Below, in pieces: positions 8,212 to 17,137 of a DNA stretch of 64,000 nucleotides; the first letter of the stretch is position 1, and the number at the start of each line of letters is the position of its first letter. The stretch comes from an uncultured Bacteroidales bacterium (GTDB taxonomy: Bacteria > Bacteroidota > Bacteroidia > Bacteroidales > FEN-979): positions 1-64,000 of the forward strand of contig CAJBYO010000077.1 of the NCBI GenBank assembly GCA_903959905.1, in the 5' to 3' direction. The position numbers and the translations under genes were made by a program. Under the pieces are notes generated by a model that made no database searches, had not been told where the DNA came from, and worked only from the letters and a program-made list of their open reading frames with translations.

Positions 8212-9711
8212 TTATAAGTCGTGCCCGCAATATGAAAGGTTGAAGCTCTTGTTGCAGATCGGGAAATCGGAGATCTCATTATTCCTTACTGCCATGGCGA
8301 GGGCCATCCAGTTGTGGAATGAAGGGTCTTTTACTTTATAAATCAACAGTTTACCATCGTTACCTGTTACAGCACAATGACAGATTTCGCCACGCCAGCC
8401 TTCCACAAGAGAGATGGCAAAAGAGCCGGGCGCCAGCGGGCCCATTGGCACCGGTTCAGGATGGTATTCAGGGACGCTTGTCATCAGTTCGCGGATGTAT
8501 GTTATTGACTGCGGCACCTCCTGTTTACGAAGCTGCAGCCGGGAGTAAACATCACCATGACGCTTTACGATCGGTTCGTGTTGCAATGTTCCATAAAGGG
8601 AATGAGGGTGGGAGGAGCGGATATCCCTTTTCAAGCCGCTGGAGCGTGCCGCCATCCCTACCGTTCCGATAGAGACCATATTTTCAAGGGATACAGATCC
8701 GGTGCGTTCAAAACGGGAGAGGGCACTTGGCATGGAGAAAAGCTCATCGTTCATTTCAATGAACTGGTATTCAAAAACATGCAGGACTTCAGTTAAGCGC
8801 TTTGAAAGATCGGGAGTAAATGGAAATGTATTATTTCCCGGTCTGATCAGTCCCTTGCCCAGTCGGTTGCCGCACCATTCCTGTAAAAAATTGATGATAG
8901 GGGTCCGTAACCGCCCGAATACCGCACTGCCAAGCTGGTAGGCTACATCGGCGCAGGCTGCACCCAGGTCGCCGGTGTGAACAGCAATCCGCTCCAGTTC
9001 AAGGGCGAGGGTACGTGAAAAATGAATGTCTTCAGTAGCATTGAAACCGCATAAACTCTCCCAGACAGAGGAAAAGGCCAGTGTATGCCCCGCTACACTG
9101 TCGCCAGCAATACTTTCTGCTATCTGAACCTGTTCGGAAAGTTTACTCCTGCTGAGCAGCAGAGACTCAATGCCACGGTGCTGATAACCAAGCTGGATTT
9201 CAAGGTGCAGAATCTGCTCGCCATTGCAGATGAACCTGAAATGACCCGGTTCAATAACGCCGGCATGGATGGGGCCGACACCCACTTCGTGTAATTCTTC
9301 GCCCTGGATCGTGTAAAAAGGGTAGTTGGCAATGGTCTGTGTTTTATCCTTGCGATTGTGCGCATAACGCAGGGGTTTCAGCCAGGGATGACCGGTAAAG
9401 CCAATCCCGAAATTTTCATGAATTTCACGTTCAAATTTTTCAAAGCAAAAGAGATTGACGGAGAGGGAAGGCAGATCGCCGGTCGGGTTAACCCTGCACG
9501 AGGAAACATAGATCACATGGTGCAGGTCATCGGCAATACAGCAGATCAGTTTGGTCATTTCTCCGGCCGGGTATCCGAAATAATTCACGCAGTGTGTTTC
9601 GACAGACTCAGTGATGAAACCGGCATTCAGTTCAAAGAATTCGTCGTATGATATTTCCGGGATCTCAGAAACCGGTATTGTCTGGTTATTTACGATCGTA
9701 GCGTGTTTCAT
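8212..9711 (-). CDS. NuoCD/HycE-like large subunit lacking NiFe ligands (Ehr-like)
   Basis: 499 residues from the ATG at 9711; an upstream in-frame start at 9741 would overlap the preceding gene by 29 bases. Residues about 1-115 are NuoC-like (FEKFEREIHENFGI). From about 140 it is NuoD/hydrogenase-large-subunit-like, with HEVGVGPIHAGVIEPGHFRF and LGYQHRGIE. In NiFe hydrogenases the N-terminal pair reads DRVCGIC and the C-terminal pair DPCxxCxxR. Here those places read GDSVAGH (203-209) and KDPSFHNW (461-468), with no cysteine at either. The NiFe centre therefore cannot form. This is the defining feature of the Ehr complexes described as related to group 4 hydrogenases and complex I. Its start almost abuts the stop of the upstream antiporter gene, so translation is likely coupled. 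Confidence 0.85.
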   Translation of the reverse strand: MKHATIVNNQTIPVSEIPEISYDEFFELNAGFITESVETHCVNYFGYPAGEMTKLICCIADDLHHVIYVSSCRVNPTGDLPSLSVNLFCFEKFEREIHENFGIGFTGHPWLKPLRYAHNRKDKTQTIANYPFYTIQGEELHEVGVGPIHAGVIEPGHFRFICNGEQILHLEIQLGYQHRGIESLLLSRSKLSEQVQIAESIAGDSVAGHTLAFSSVWESLCGFNATEDIHFSRTLALELERIAVHTGDLGAACADVAYQLGSAVFGRLRTPIINFLQEWCGNRLGKGLIRPGNNTFPFTPDLSKRLTEVLHVFEYQFIEMNDELFSMPSALSRFERTGSVSLENMVSIGTVGMAARSSGLKRDIRSSHPHSLYGTLQHEPIVKRHGDVYSRLQLRKQEVPQSITYIRELMTSVPEYHPEPVPMGPLAPGSFAISLVEGWRGEICHCAVTGNDGKLLIYKVKDPSFHNWMALAMAVRNNEISDFPICNKSFNLSYCGHDL

Positions 9712-9712
9712 A

Positions 9713-11140
9713 TCACTTTGGTAATACAAGAATGGCATCATTGATAAGCTGAACGAACATGGCTGGCGGGTTTAGTCCAAGGTATATGGCCGTTGTCAGA
9801 AGAAAAAACTGTGTTGATGATTCCCAGGGACTTATTTTGACAAATTTTCCTGTTGGCTCATTTTGCGGCAGAAAAAGCATGGTGAAGATGTTTTTCCCCA
9901 CGGCCCACATGATCATGGTAAGCATCAGGAGGATCAACACAAGCAGCAGGATGTTATGCGAGGCAAACAGGGAGCGGAAAATAAGGAATTCACTGATAAA
10001 CATGCCCGAAGGGGGCATTGCTGTGATGCTCATGAATATCAGCAGCATCACCAGTGCCCCGGTTAAGTTTTTATTGAAATAGTTGCCGGTTTTATTGATG
10101 ATAAATGTATTGAAAACGCGGAAAACCTGGTCAATCTGATAAAAAACGCTGGCTTTTACGAACGAATGCAGCACCATGTGGAGAATTGCCGCAAAATAGC
10201 CGATTCCACCGGAAGCCAGGCCGATGGCAACAAGCCCCATGTGTTCGAGGCTGGAATAGGCAAACATCCTTTTCAGATGGTTAACACTCAGGATGTAAAC
10301 GGTGGAAACAAAAATTGACAGGAACCCGCTCCACAGCAGGATATGGTTCATCCAGGGCAGTATGCTGGTATGCGCCATGAGGGAATAGGTGCGGAAAATT
10401 GCCATGAACCCCACATTCAGGAGCGCAGTTGAAATAAATGCACTGATCGGGGGCGGAGCCACCGTATTTGCGTCCACTTCAATCGTATGCATCGGGAACA
10501 GGCCCATTTTGGTGCTGAAACCCACCAGCATGAAGACAAAGGCAAGTTTTAGCCAGAATGTGTTAACGTTTTGCAGATGGCCGGGGATGTCGGTGAAGGA
10601 GAGGTTGACAGATTTGGTTTCCTGCAATGCTTTGCTCAGAAACACAATCCCGACGAAAGCAAAGGTGATCCCGATGGAACAGATGAATACGTATTTATAG
10701 GTGGCTTCCAGTGAAAGATGTGTACGTTCGTGGTAGATCAGGACGGCAACACTCAGCGTGGTTGCTTCAATAAGTACCCACATGACACCGATGGATGCTG
10801 CAAGGTAAACGCAGGTCATCGCCCCGATTAAAATGATCAGGGCAGTGAAATAGATGCTCTGCTTGCGGCTGTCGTCGTCACGGTGATGAAGATACCGGTA
10901 GCTGTGAAAAACGGTCGTATAACTCAGTACCGACAGCACCCCAAGGAAAAGGACACCAAGGGAATCATAATAGAATGTGCCCCCCAGTTCACCGGTGTTC
11001 AGATGGAGGTAACCATATATGGCTATCGCTGTTTGCACTGCAAGGAATACCGCCAGCAGGAGGATCCTGATAACCCTGTTGCGGTTCAGCAGGGTACCGG
11101 TGCCAAGTAGCAGTACAATAATCAGGTAATATCCGAACAT
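9713..11140 (-). CDS. HyfF/NuoN-like antiporter-type membrane subunit
   Basis: 475 residues, about 14 predicted transmembrane segments, proton-conducting membrane antiporter family (Mrp/Nuo). The essential acidic and basic sites are present: the glutamate in WVLIEATTLS and the lysine in GFSTKMGLFPMHT. The stretch DANTVAPPPISAFIS is typical of HyfF, which distinguishes it from HyfB and HyfD. It lies in the operon between the HyfE-like and HycE-like genes, exactly as in hyf operons. It probably moves H+ or Na+ across the inner membrane. Its stop lies 2 bases from the next start. Confidence 0.88.
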   Translation of the reverse strand: MFGYYLIIVLLLGTGTLLNRNRVIRILLLAVFLAVQTAIAIYGYLHLNTGELGGTFYYDSLGVLFLGVLSVLSYTTVFHSYRYLHHRDDDSRKQSIYFTALIILIGAMTCVYLAASIGVMWVLIEATTLSVAVLIYHERTHLSLEATYKYVFICSIGITFAFVGIVFLSKALQETKSVNLSFTDIPGHLQNVNTFWLKLAFVFMLVGFSTKMGLFPMHTIEVDANTVAPPPISAFISTALLNVGFMAIFRTYSLMAHTSILPWMNHILLWSGFLSIFVSTVYILSVNHLKRMFAYSSLEHMGLVAIGLASGGIGYFAAILHMVLHSFVKASVFYQIDQVFRVFNTFIINKTGNYFNKNLTGALVMLLIFMSITAMPPSGMFISEFLIFRSLFASHNILLLVLILLMLTMIMWAVGKNIFTMLFLPQNEPTGKFVKISPWESSTQFFLLTTAIYLGLNPPAMFVQLINDAILVLPK

Positions 11141-11144
11141 GTGG

Positions 11145-11774
11145 TTAATCTTTTAAATTTGATAAATTGTCAACGCTCATGGCTTCAAAAGTGTCGCCGA
11201 TCCTGTTGGTAAAGATTCCCAGGACCAGCACACTGACGAAAATATCCAGCATGATCCCGATGTTTACCAGCATGGTCATTTCGCTGCCAAGCGCAAGTGA
11301 AAGAACGAAAACCCCGTTTTCCATGATCAGGTAGCCCATCACATGGGTAATGATCTTGCGGCGTGATATGATAAAATAGAGCCCGGTAAACAAAGCGGAG
11401 AGCGCAACAACAAAGAATATTTTGTCCAGCTGGTTGTCTTCTATGCTGTTAACCAGCAGAATGGATGCAATACAGATCACCGTCACGATGATCAGCGAAA
11501 TGAAATGGGGCACATAGGGCTCGGCTTCACGGGTTATCTTGTTGTGCTTGATGATATAGGCCAGGAAGAGGGGCACTGCGATTGATTTGAAAAAAATGGT
11601 CTCCATCAGGATGAGGATCAGGTTCAGCGTGTTGATGTGGCTAAGCTGAATAAACACCACGGTGAAGAGAATTACACCCTGGAGGGCCAGCACCTTGATG
11701 TAGGTTAGCAACCTGTTGGCAATGGCTACAAAGAACAGCGTCATCAGGAATGTGATCAGCAATACATTTATCAT
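11145..11774 (-). CDS. HyfE-like small membrane subunit
   Basis: 209 residues from the ATG at 11774; a TTG three codons earlier at 11783 is less likely. Six or so hydrophobic segments. Length, position between the NuoH-like and HyfF-like genes, and the C-terminal region (NIGIMLDIFVSVLVLGIF..RIGDTF) match the HyfE subunit of hydrogenase-4, which carries NuoK-like helices. It is separated from the next gene by 4 bases. Function inferred: part of the ion-translocating membrane arm. Confidence 0.8.
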   Translation of the reverse strand: MINVLLITFLMTLFFVAIANRLLTYIKVLALQGVILFTVVFIQLSHINTLNLILILMETIFFKSIAVPLFLAYIIKHNKITREAEPYVPHFISLIIVTVICIASILLVNSIEDNQLDKIFFVVALSALFTGLYFIISRRKIITHVMGYLIMENGVFVLSLALGSEMTMLVNIGIMLDIFVSVLVLGIFTNRIGDTFEAMSVDNLSNLKD

Positions 11775-11792
11775 GTCATTCAATTTTTTACG

Positions 11793-12698
11793 TTAAATAA
11801 ACTTTCCCAGCAGCATCAGCACACCGAAAAAAATCAGCAAACTCACAGAGGTGAGGGCAAAAATAAACTGTGCATTATGGCTCATCCTGAAGCGGGCCAT
11901 AAAGGACTCTATGCCTCCGGTAATAACAGCCGCCATTACCTGGATCGCAAAAAACATCGGGATCGTGTATTCATAGGGGAACATCCCGATAAACAGGTTG
12001 ACGATCAACGCGCCATAAATGGCAAATTTGATCAACCCGGCAGAAAGGATCAGACCGAGGTCAAATCCGCTGTTATCAAGGATCATCACCTCATGGATCA
12101 TGGTTAATTCAAGGTGTGTTTTGGGATCATCAATCGGCATGCGGCTGTTTTCAATCATCATGACCATTCCCACCACAAATGCGGCAAGCATGGCCAGTGC
12201 ATAGCTGATGGGCGACCCGAGGTGCAGGTCGGCAAAGATCTCCTGGAAGGAGGTTTGGCCTGTAAGCAGCGCCATGGAGCCCATCAGGATAAAGAATGCC
12301 GGCTCGGCAAACATGGAATAAAGCGCCTCCCTGCTTGCCCCCATGCCCTCAAAGCTGCTTCCGGTATCCATGGCTGAAATGATGCTGAAGAACTTGCCAA
12401 GGGCCAGTACATAGGCAAAGAAAATAAAATCGCCCTGGAAGCTGATCAACCCTTTTGACTGTCCGAAAGGCACCACCAGCATGGCCATGATGACGGAAGA
12501 AAAATAGATCGTCGGTGCTGCCTGGAAGATGAAACTCGTTGTTGTACTGTAAACCACACCTTTTTTAAACAGCCGGATGATGTCTTTTACCGGCTGCAGC
12601 ACACCCGGGCCTTTGCGCCCCGTCAATATGCTTTTTGTACGGTTTATAACCCCCGTAAAAAATAATGCTGCCGATAATATTAGAATAACACTGAGCAT
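11793..12698 (-). CDS. NuoH/HycD-like membrane subunit
   Basis: 301 residues with about 8 transmembrane segments; links the peripheral and membrane arms in group 4 hydrogenases and complex I. Strong family marks: GRKGPGVLQPVKDIIRLFKK near the N-terminus, GMGASREALYSMFAEP in the middle, and the charged loop ENSRMPIDDPKTHLELTMIH. All expected charged residues of the entry loop are present, so this subunit looks functional even though the metal-binding subunits have lost their ligands. It starts 2 bases after the stop of the antiporter gene upstream. Confidence 0.9.
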   Translation of the reverse strand: MLSVILILSAALFFTGVINRTKSILTGRKGPGVLQPVKDIIRLFKKGVVYSTTTSFIFQAAPTIYFSSVIMAMLVVPFGQSKGLISFQGDFIFFAYVLALGKFFSIISAMDTGSSFEGMGASREALYSMFAEPAFFILMGSMALLTGQTSFQEIFADLHLGSPISYALAMLAAFVVGMVMMIENSRMPIDDPKTHLELTMIHEVMILDNSGFDLGLILSAGLIKFAIYGALIVNLFIGMFPYEYTIPMFFAIQVMAAVITGGIESFMARFRMSHNAQFIFALTSVSLLIFFGVLMLLGKFI

Positions 12699-12700
12699 GA

Positions 12701-14728
12701 TTATAGGCGTTTTAAAAAGTCAATAAACAAGTATAGGGCATCAAAAACCATGGGGATGAAAATGACGCCGATGATGAACAGGACTCCGTATAAAATGTAC
12801 GACTGAAGACTGCCGTTCTGCAGGAACAGGAAATGTTTCAGAAATGATTTTACCGCCGCAACGGGTTTGTCAACAAGCCATTTTTCAAACTTGTCGTAGG
12901 CGTGCGACTCATAGTGACTTTCGGCAGGGAAGAGGCCGGTAACTTCCTTTTCTTTTTTTTCAAACAGCAATATTGATTTATTCAGCTTGACATACGACCT
13001 GACAAAAGAACCTGCTGTATATTGCAGCCTGGCAGTAGGTGCAACATAGCCGCAACCCCATGTGGGGCCGGCGGGCACCAGCCGTTTACGCATAGCCCAT
13101 TTCCTGATAAAAAACACAGTCAGTGCAACCACCAGCATCCCGCATACGGCAAGACTTATGGAAGAGAGCGCGCTGAAGGTGTTCGCAGTGGCAGGAACAA
13201 GGACATCTCCCCGGTTACCGGTTAGCAGGCCTACAGGCTTCATCAGGAGGCTCAGGAACATCTGCGGGAACAGGCCGATACACACCATGAACAAGGCGAT
13301 GAGATAAAGCGGGACAAACTGAAGAAAGGGCCCTTCTTTCACTTCATGATGAAAGTCTTTGCGCGCATTGCCCAGGAAAACGATCCCGAATGCTTTGGTA
13401 AAACACAGCATGGCCAAACCTCCGATGAGCACCAGGCCAAGGACCAGGAGCAGGATGAAAATGAGCGAATTTAACGATGCGCTCTGCAGCCACTGGTATA
13501 ATCCGGTGTAGATGGTAAATTCTGAAATGAACCCGTTGAAAGGGGGGATGCCCGAGATGGCAATTGCAGCGATCAGGAAGAGGAAAGCAGTGTGGGGCAT
13601 TTTTTTAATCAATCCCCCCAGTTGTTCAATGTTAATGGTATGCGCGGCCTGGTATACCATCCCGGAGGTATAAAACAACAGGGATTTGAACAGGGCATGG
13701 TTCAGGGTGTGCAGCAGGGCCCCGGCAAATCCGAGTGAAGCGATTACCTGGTTGCCTGTACCTAGCCCGATGCACCCAATGCCTATCCCCAGGCCAATGA
13801 TCCCGATATTTTCGACACTGTGGTAAGCCAGCAGCTTTTTCAGGTCGTGCTGCACAATGGCCAGCATCACGCCGTAGAGGCCGGAGATCACGGAAAAGGT
13901 CAGGATGATGTACCCGATGGTGGTAAAATCTGCCTTTATCAGCAGGAGCATCCTTAAAATACCGTAAATGCCGGTTTTTATCAGCACGCCCGACATGATG
14001 CCGGAGATATGGGCAGGTGCGGCAGGATGTGCATGCGGCAGCCAGGTATGAAAAGGCACAAAACCTGCCTTGATGGCAAACCCGATAAAAAAGAGCATGA
14101 ATAAAAAAAGTGCTCCCGGGCCTGTCTGGGTCATGCTGAATGTGGTGATGGCCCGGAAGTCGTAACTGCCGGTTTTGAACGAGACCCATAAAAAGCCTGT
14201 TATCAGCATCACAACGCAGATGTGCGACTGGATCAGGTAATTGATCCCGGCTTTTAGTGTCGCCTCTTTTTCATGTTCAAAAATCACGCAGATAAAGGCG
14301 GAGAACATCATCAGTTCCCATGCCACGAGGAATACGATGCTGTTTTGAACAGCAAGCAGGCTTACCAGCGACGAATGGAGGATGATGAAGGCAATGGCGT
14401 GCAGCGATATTTTCTTTGACTGGTATTTATAGCCATTCATGTAAAAAAGCCCGTACCATCCGCCGGTGATGAAAATAAAGTTGACCATCATCAGGAACCA
14501 TCCCGAAAGGGCGTCGATCCTGATTGGAATGGGACCGGTTATCATGCTTCCCGGCATGACCCAGCTGATTTCAGGCCCTGTCAGGCCCTGCACGGCAAAA
14601 TACCCGGAGATAACGGTATTTATAACAATGGCTGCCAGCGCAGCAATTCCTTTCAGCTTTACGTTTAAAAAAGGAATTATTAAAACGCCTGTGATGCAAA
14701 CAAATATGAATATGATCACCAGGGTCAT
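12701..14728 (-). CDS. HyfB-like antiporter-type subunit, second copy
   Basis: 675 residues, roughly 15-16 transmembrane segments. NuoL/MrpA-like core with the key glutamate (VAWELMMFSA) and the lysine/histidine motif (FAIKAGFVPFHTWLPHAHPAAP). The C-terminal part carries the HyfB-type TWGCGYVAP motif before a last helix. It overlaps the stop of the paralogue upstream by ATGA at 14725-14728. The two neighbours are clearly paralogous (same core and C-terminal motifs), so one arose by tandem duplication, but they are well diverged. Confidence 0.88.
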   Translation of the reverse strand: MTLVIIFIFVCITGVLIIPFLNVKLKGIAALAAIVINTVISGYFAVQGLTGPEISWVMPGSMITGPIPIRIDALSGWFLMMVNFIFITGGWYGLFYMNGYKYQSKKISLHAIAFIILHSSLVSLLAVQNSIVFLVAWELMMFSAFICVIFEHEKEATLKAGINYLIQSHICVVMLITGFLWVSFKTGSYDFRAITTFSMTQTGPGALFLFMLFFIGFAIKAGFVPFHTWLPHAHPAAPAHISGIMSGVLIKTGIYGILRMLLLIKADFTTIGYIILTFSVISGLYGVMLAIVQHDLKKLLAYHSVENIGIIGLGIGIGCIGLGTGNQVIASLGFAGALLHTLNHALFKSLLFYTSGMVYQAAHTINIEQLGGLIKKMPHTAFLFLIAAIAISGIPPFNGFISEFTIYTGLYQWLQSASLNSLIFILLLVLGLVLIGGLAMLCFTKAFGIVFLGNARKDFHHEVKEGPFLQFVPLYLIALFMVCIGLFPQMFLSLLMKPVGLLTGNRGDVLVPATANTFSALSSISLAVCGMLVVALTVFFIRKWAMRKRLVPAGPTWGCGYVAPTARLQYTAGSFVRSYVKLNKSILLFEKKEKEVTGLFPAESHYESHAYDKFEKWLVDKPVAAVKSFLKHFLFLQNGSLQSYILYGVLFIIGVIFIPMVFDALYLFIDFLKRL

Positions 14729-16719
14729 TGTAAAATATTAAATGCGGTTAAAAGAAAGACTACCAGGATGAAGACAATGCCATAAAGCAGATAAGACTGG
14801 GTCCTGCCATTCTGGATAAACCTGAAATACCCGGCCCCCTTCAGCAGGAACCTGGTGATGTTATCGATGAAGTTGAATTCAAAAAAATCGCGGTACTGGG
14901 CATTGTACTTTCTGTGTGACGGGAAGATCTCAGCCGGTTCAAGTTCGCGGTATTGTTTTTTTTCGGGCAGCAGAAAATCGAAAATTTTGCCAACAGGCTT
15001 GGAAAAAGCCCTTGCGGTGTATTGCATGGTGCTGTTTGGTGCAACATACCCGCATCCCCAGGTGGGGCCTTCAGCCAGCGGCCGTTTTTTCATAACCTGT
15101 ACACGGATCAGCCAGGTTAGGACGGTAATTCCGATAACCAGCAGGGAGAACAGACCGATATTGGCAGCAGTTGCGGAATAGGTGTCAACTGCAGCCGGAT
15201 CAACGATAAGCGTTTCGCTCATCCCGGCCATGGCCACTTTGACGATGCTCATGTACAACCCGGGAACAAGGGCAACGCTCATCATCACCGCAATGATGAT
15301 GTACTGCGGGATCAGCATCAGGCGTGAAACTTCATGTGCTTCATGCTGACGCGGATCACGCGGCTGACCAAGGAAAATGGTTCCGAATGATTTGGTAAAG
15401 GCAAGGAGTGATAATCCGCCGATAACACTCAGTCCGGCCAGCACCAGGATCATCAGCATGATCTGATAGATGGAATCGGTATCTATTCCCTGAATCAAAC
15501 CGCAATAAATTAAAAATTCCGATACAAACCCGTTGAACGGGGGCATTCCTCCTATAGCCAGCGCCCCAACGAGGAAGATCACCGCAGTTTTCGGCATCCT
15601 TTTAATCAGTCCGCCAAGCTTTTCCATGTCGCGGGTATGCGTTTGCAGATAGACTGATCCTGCCGAATAAAACAGCAGTGATTTAAAGAGCGAATGGTTT
15701 AACACGTGAAGCAATGCGCCGCCAAATCCAAGGAAGTACATCACGGGCGACTTCGTTCCGATGCCGATCAGTCCGATGCCCGCACCGATGCCGATGATCC
15801 CGATGTTTTCAATCGTACAATATGCCAGCATCTTCTTGAAATCGCGGTTTACGGAGGCATTCAGGATTCCGTAAAGCCCCGTCAGCACCGACAGGGTGAT
15901 CACGATCTCTCCCAATAAGATAAAATCTGACTGCAGGTAGCTGATCATCCTTAGAATGCCATAAATTCCAAGCTTCACGATGACGCCCGACATGATCCCT
16001 GAAATGTGTGACGGAGCAGCCGGGTGGGCATGGGGCAACCAGCTGTGCAGGGGAATAAATCCGGCCTTGAAGCCGAAGCCGGCAAAAAACACGAGGAACA
16101 GCCACAGGTTCGGGTTCCCTTTGAAAAATGTTCGGATGGCATCAAAGTCCATGGAGCCGGTTTGGGTGTAAACCCAGATGAAACCGACCGTGAGAAACAC
16201 AACGCTGATGTGCATCTGAACGAGATAGTTAATCCCCGCTTTGAGTGTTTCCACCTTGTGGTGGTCAAATATGACGAGCACCATGGATGAGAGCGACATG
16301 ATCTCCCAGGCAACCAGGAAGGCAAAGCCGTTCTGCAGTATGCAAACGAAAATCATGGCTGCATGAAACACGACAAAGGATGACCAGTGCAGCGAGAGCC
16401 TTGACGGTTCATTTTGGTGGGCCTTCAGGTATCCGGTCCCGAAAAAGGCACCCGTAACTACCGTAAAATTGATGATAAGAATAAACCAGGCCGACAGTCC
16501 GTCGAGGCGAACTGCAACATCACCTATGAGGGAACCGGCATAAATGGAGGTGTCAACAGGGTGCCCTGTCAGTGCTGCAACGGCAGGCCATCCTGAGGCC
16601 AGTGCAACCAGGATCACAGAAATTGTGGCAGTTACAGGTTTTGATCCGGAGGGCAGTGCTGAGATAAAAGCAATTGAGAAAACGGGGATGACCCAGATAA
16701 GATGTAACAATTCTATCAT
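14725..16719 (-). CDS. HyfB-like antiporter-type subunit, first copy
   Basis: 664 residues, first gene of the operon. About 15-16 transmembrane segments, with the conserved VAWEIMSLSS glutamate, GFKAGFIPLHSWLPHAHPAAP lysine/histidine motif and a C-terminal TWGCGYVAP motif shared with the next gene. It provides one of three antiporter-like modules in this complex. Its promoter is likely the TAnnTTTG at 16755-16762, giving a short leader of about 30 nt. The whole operon shows tight gaps or overlaps (2-10 bases, or ATGA), so it should be one transcript. Confidence 0.88.
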   Translation of the reverse strand: MIELLHLIWVIPVFSIAFISALPSGSKPVTATISVILVALASGWPAVAALTGHPVDTSIYAGSLIGDVAVRLDGLSAWFILIINFTVVTGAFFGTGYLKAHQNEPSRLSLHWSSFVVFHAAMIFVCILQNGFAFLVAWEIMSLSSMVLVIFDHHKVETLKAGINYLVQMHISVVFLTVGFIWVYTQTGSMDFDAIRTFFKGNPNLWLFLVFFAGFGFKAGFIPLHSWLPHAHPAAPSHISGIMSGVIVKLGIYGILRMISYLQSDFILLGEIVITLSVLTGLYGILNASVNRDFKKMLAYCTIENIGIIGIGAGIGLIGIGTKSPVMYFLGFGGALLHVLNHSLFKSLLFYSAGSVYLQTHTRDMEKLGGLIKRMPKTAVIFLVGALAIGGMPPFNGFVSEFLIYCGLIQGIDTDSIYQIMLMILVLAGLSVIGGLSLLAFTKSFGTIFLGQPRDPRQHEAHEVSRLMLIPQYIIIAVMMSVALVPGLYMSIVKVAMAGMSETLIVDPAAVDTYSATAANIGLFSLLVIGITVLTWLIRVQVMKKRPLAEGPTWGCGYVAPNSTMQYTARAFSKPVGKIFDFLLPEKKQYRELEPAEIFPSHRKYNAQYRDFFEFNFIDNITRFLLKGAGYFRFIQNGRTQSYLLYGIVFILVVFLLTAFNILQ

Positions 16720-16754
16720 TTAAGATCGTCTAATGACAATGCAAATGTTGTTTG

Positions 16755-16762
16755 CAAAATTA
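16755..16762 (-). promoter_or_regulatory. -7 box for the Ehr-like operon
   Basis: On the minus strand this reads TAATTTTG, an exact TAnnTTTG match 36 bases before the operon start codon at 16719. It overlaps the stop codon of the small ORF upstream. No clear TTTG is seen at the -33 place. Confidence 0.45.
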
Positions 16763-16897
16763 AGTATATATTCCGGCTTTGTCTATTAATCTGGCTACGG
16801 ATTCATCATCATCCATTTCAATGACATTGATAAATTCGTAATCGCATGAATAGCAAGGTGTTACTTTGACATGTTTGGACGAATAGTGATTGTTCAT
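16760..16897 (-). CDS. Small 45-residue CxxC protein upstream of Ehr-like operon
   Basis: ATG at 16897 to TAA at 16760-16762. The peptide has MNNHYSSKHVKV at the start, a CYSCDYEF motif in the middle, an acidic EMDDDES stretch and ends LIDKAGIYT. Composition looks protein-like, and the CxxC could bind a metal. It reads in the same direction as the operon and its stop overlaps the operon's predicted -7 box. An in-frame TGA lies upstream. No family is recognised. It may be a real small protein, a leader peptide, or chance. Confidence 0.35.
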   Translation of the reverse strand: MNNHYSSKHVKVTPCYSCDYEFINVIEMDDDESVARLIDKAGIYT

Positions 16898-17053
16898 TGC
16901 TTTTGCAGAAGACACCAGGTTTCATGGTGAGCCAATAAAGAATCACTATTTTTCATTTGGCGCCAGGCAGAAGTTCCTGAAAGAAGCAACCTTGTTTCTG
17001 GGTGAGAATCTTAAATGAACCACGAATTTTCAGGATAAAAGGACATTTAACCC
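16898..17053. other. Divergent intergenic region before tmk
   Basis: Between the small ORF (minus) and the tmk promoter (plus) there is no further ORF of note. An 11-base segment AATAGTGATTn recurs on opposite strands (16884-16893 and near 16936-16948), which could be an operator-like pair but is weak. Confidence 0.3.
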
Positions 17054-17061
17054 TATTTTTG
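17054..17061 (+). promoter_or_regulatory. -7 box for tmk
   Basis: TATTTTTG, an exact TAnnTTTG match 76 bases before the tmk start. The -33 region has only a partial match (ATTTTC near 17026-17031). Confidence 0.45.
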
Positions 17062-17137
17062 CATCATGGAACAGGAGCCGGCCGCTGTATCATTTCACCG
17101 GCCTCTGACCATGAACAATTAAACTTCCGGAAACAGG

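Noticed and set aside
7439-16719. Working formate hydrogenlyase or NiFe hydrogenase-4
   Set aside because: The large subunit lacks all four NiFe cysteines, and no formate dehydrogenase or maturation genes are near.
7439-16719. Classical NADH dehydrogenase (complex I)
   Set aside because: Gene order, HyfE/HyfF-type subunits and the absence of NuoA, E, F, G, I and J genes do not fit nuo.
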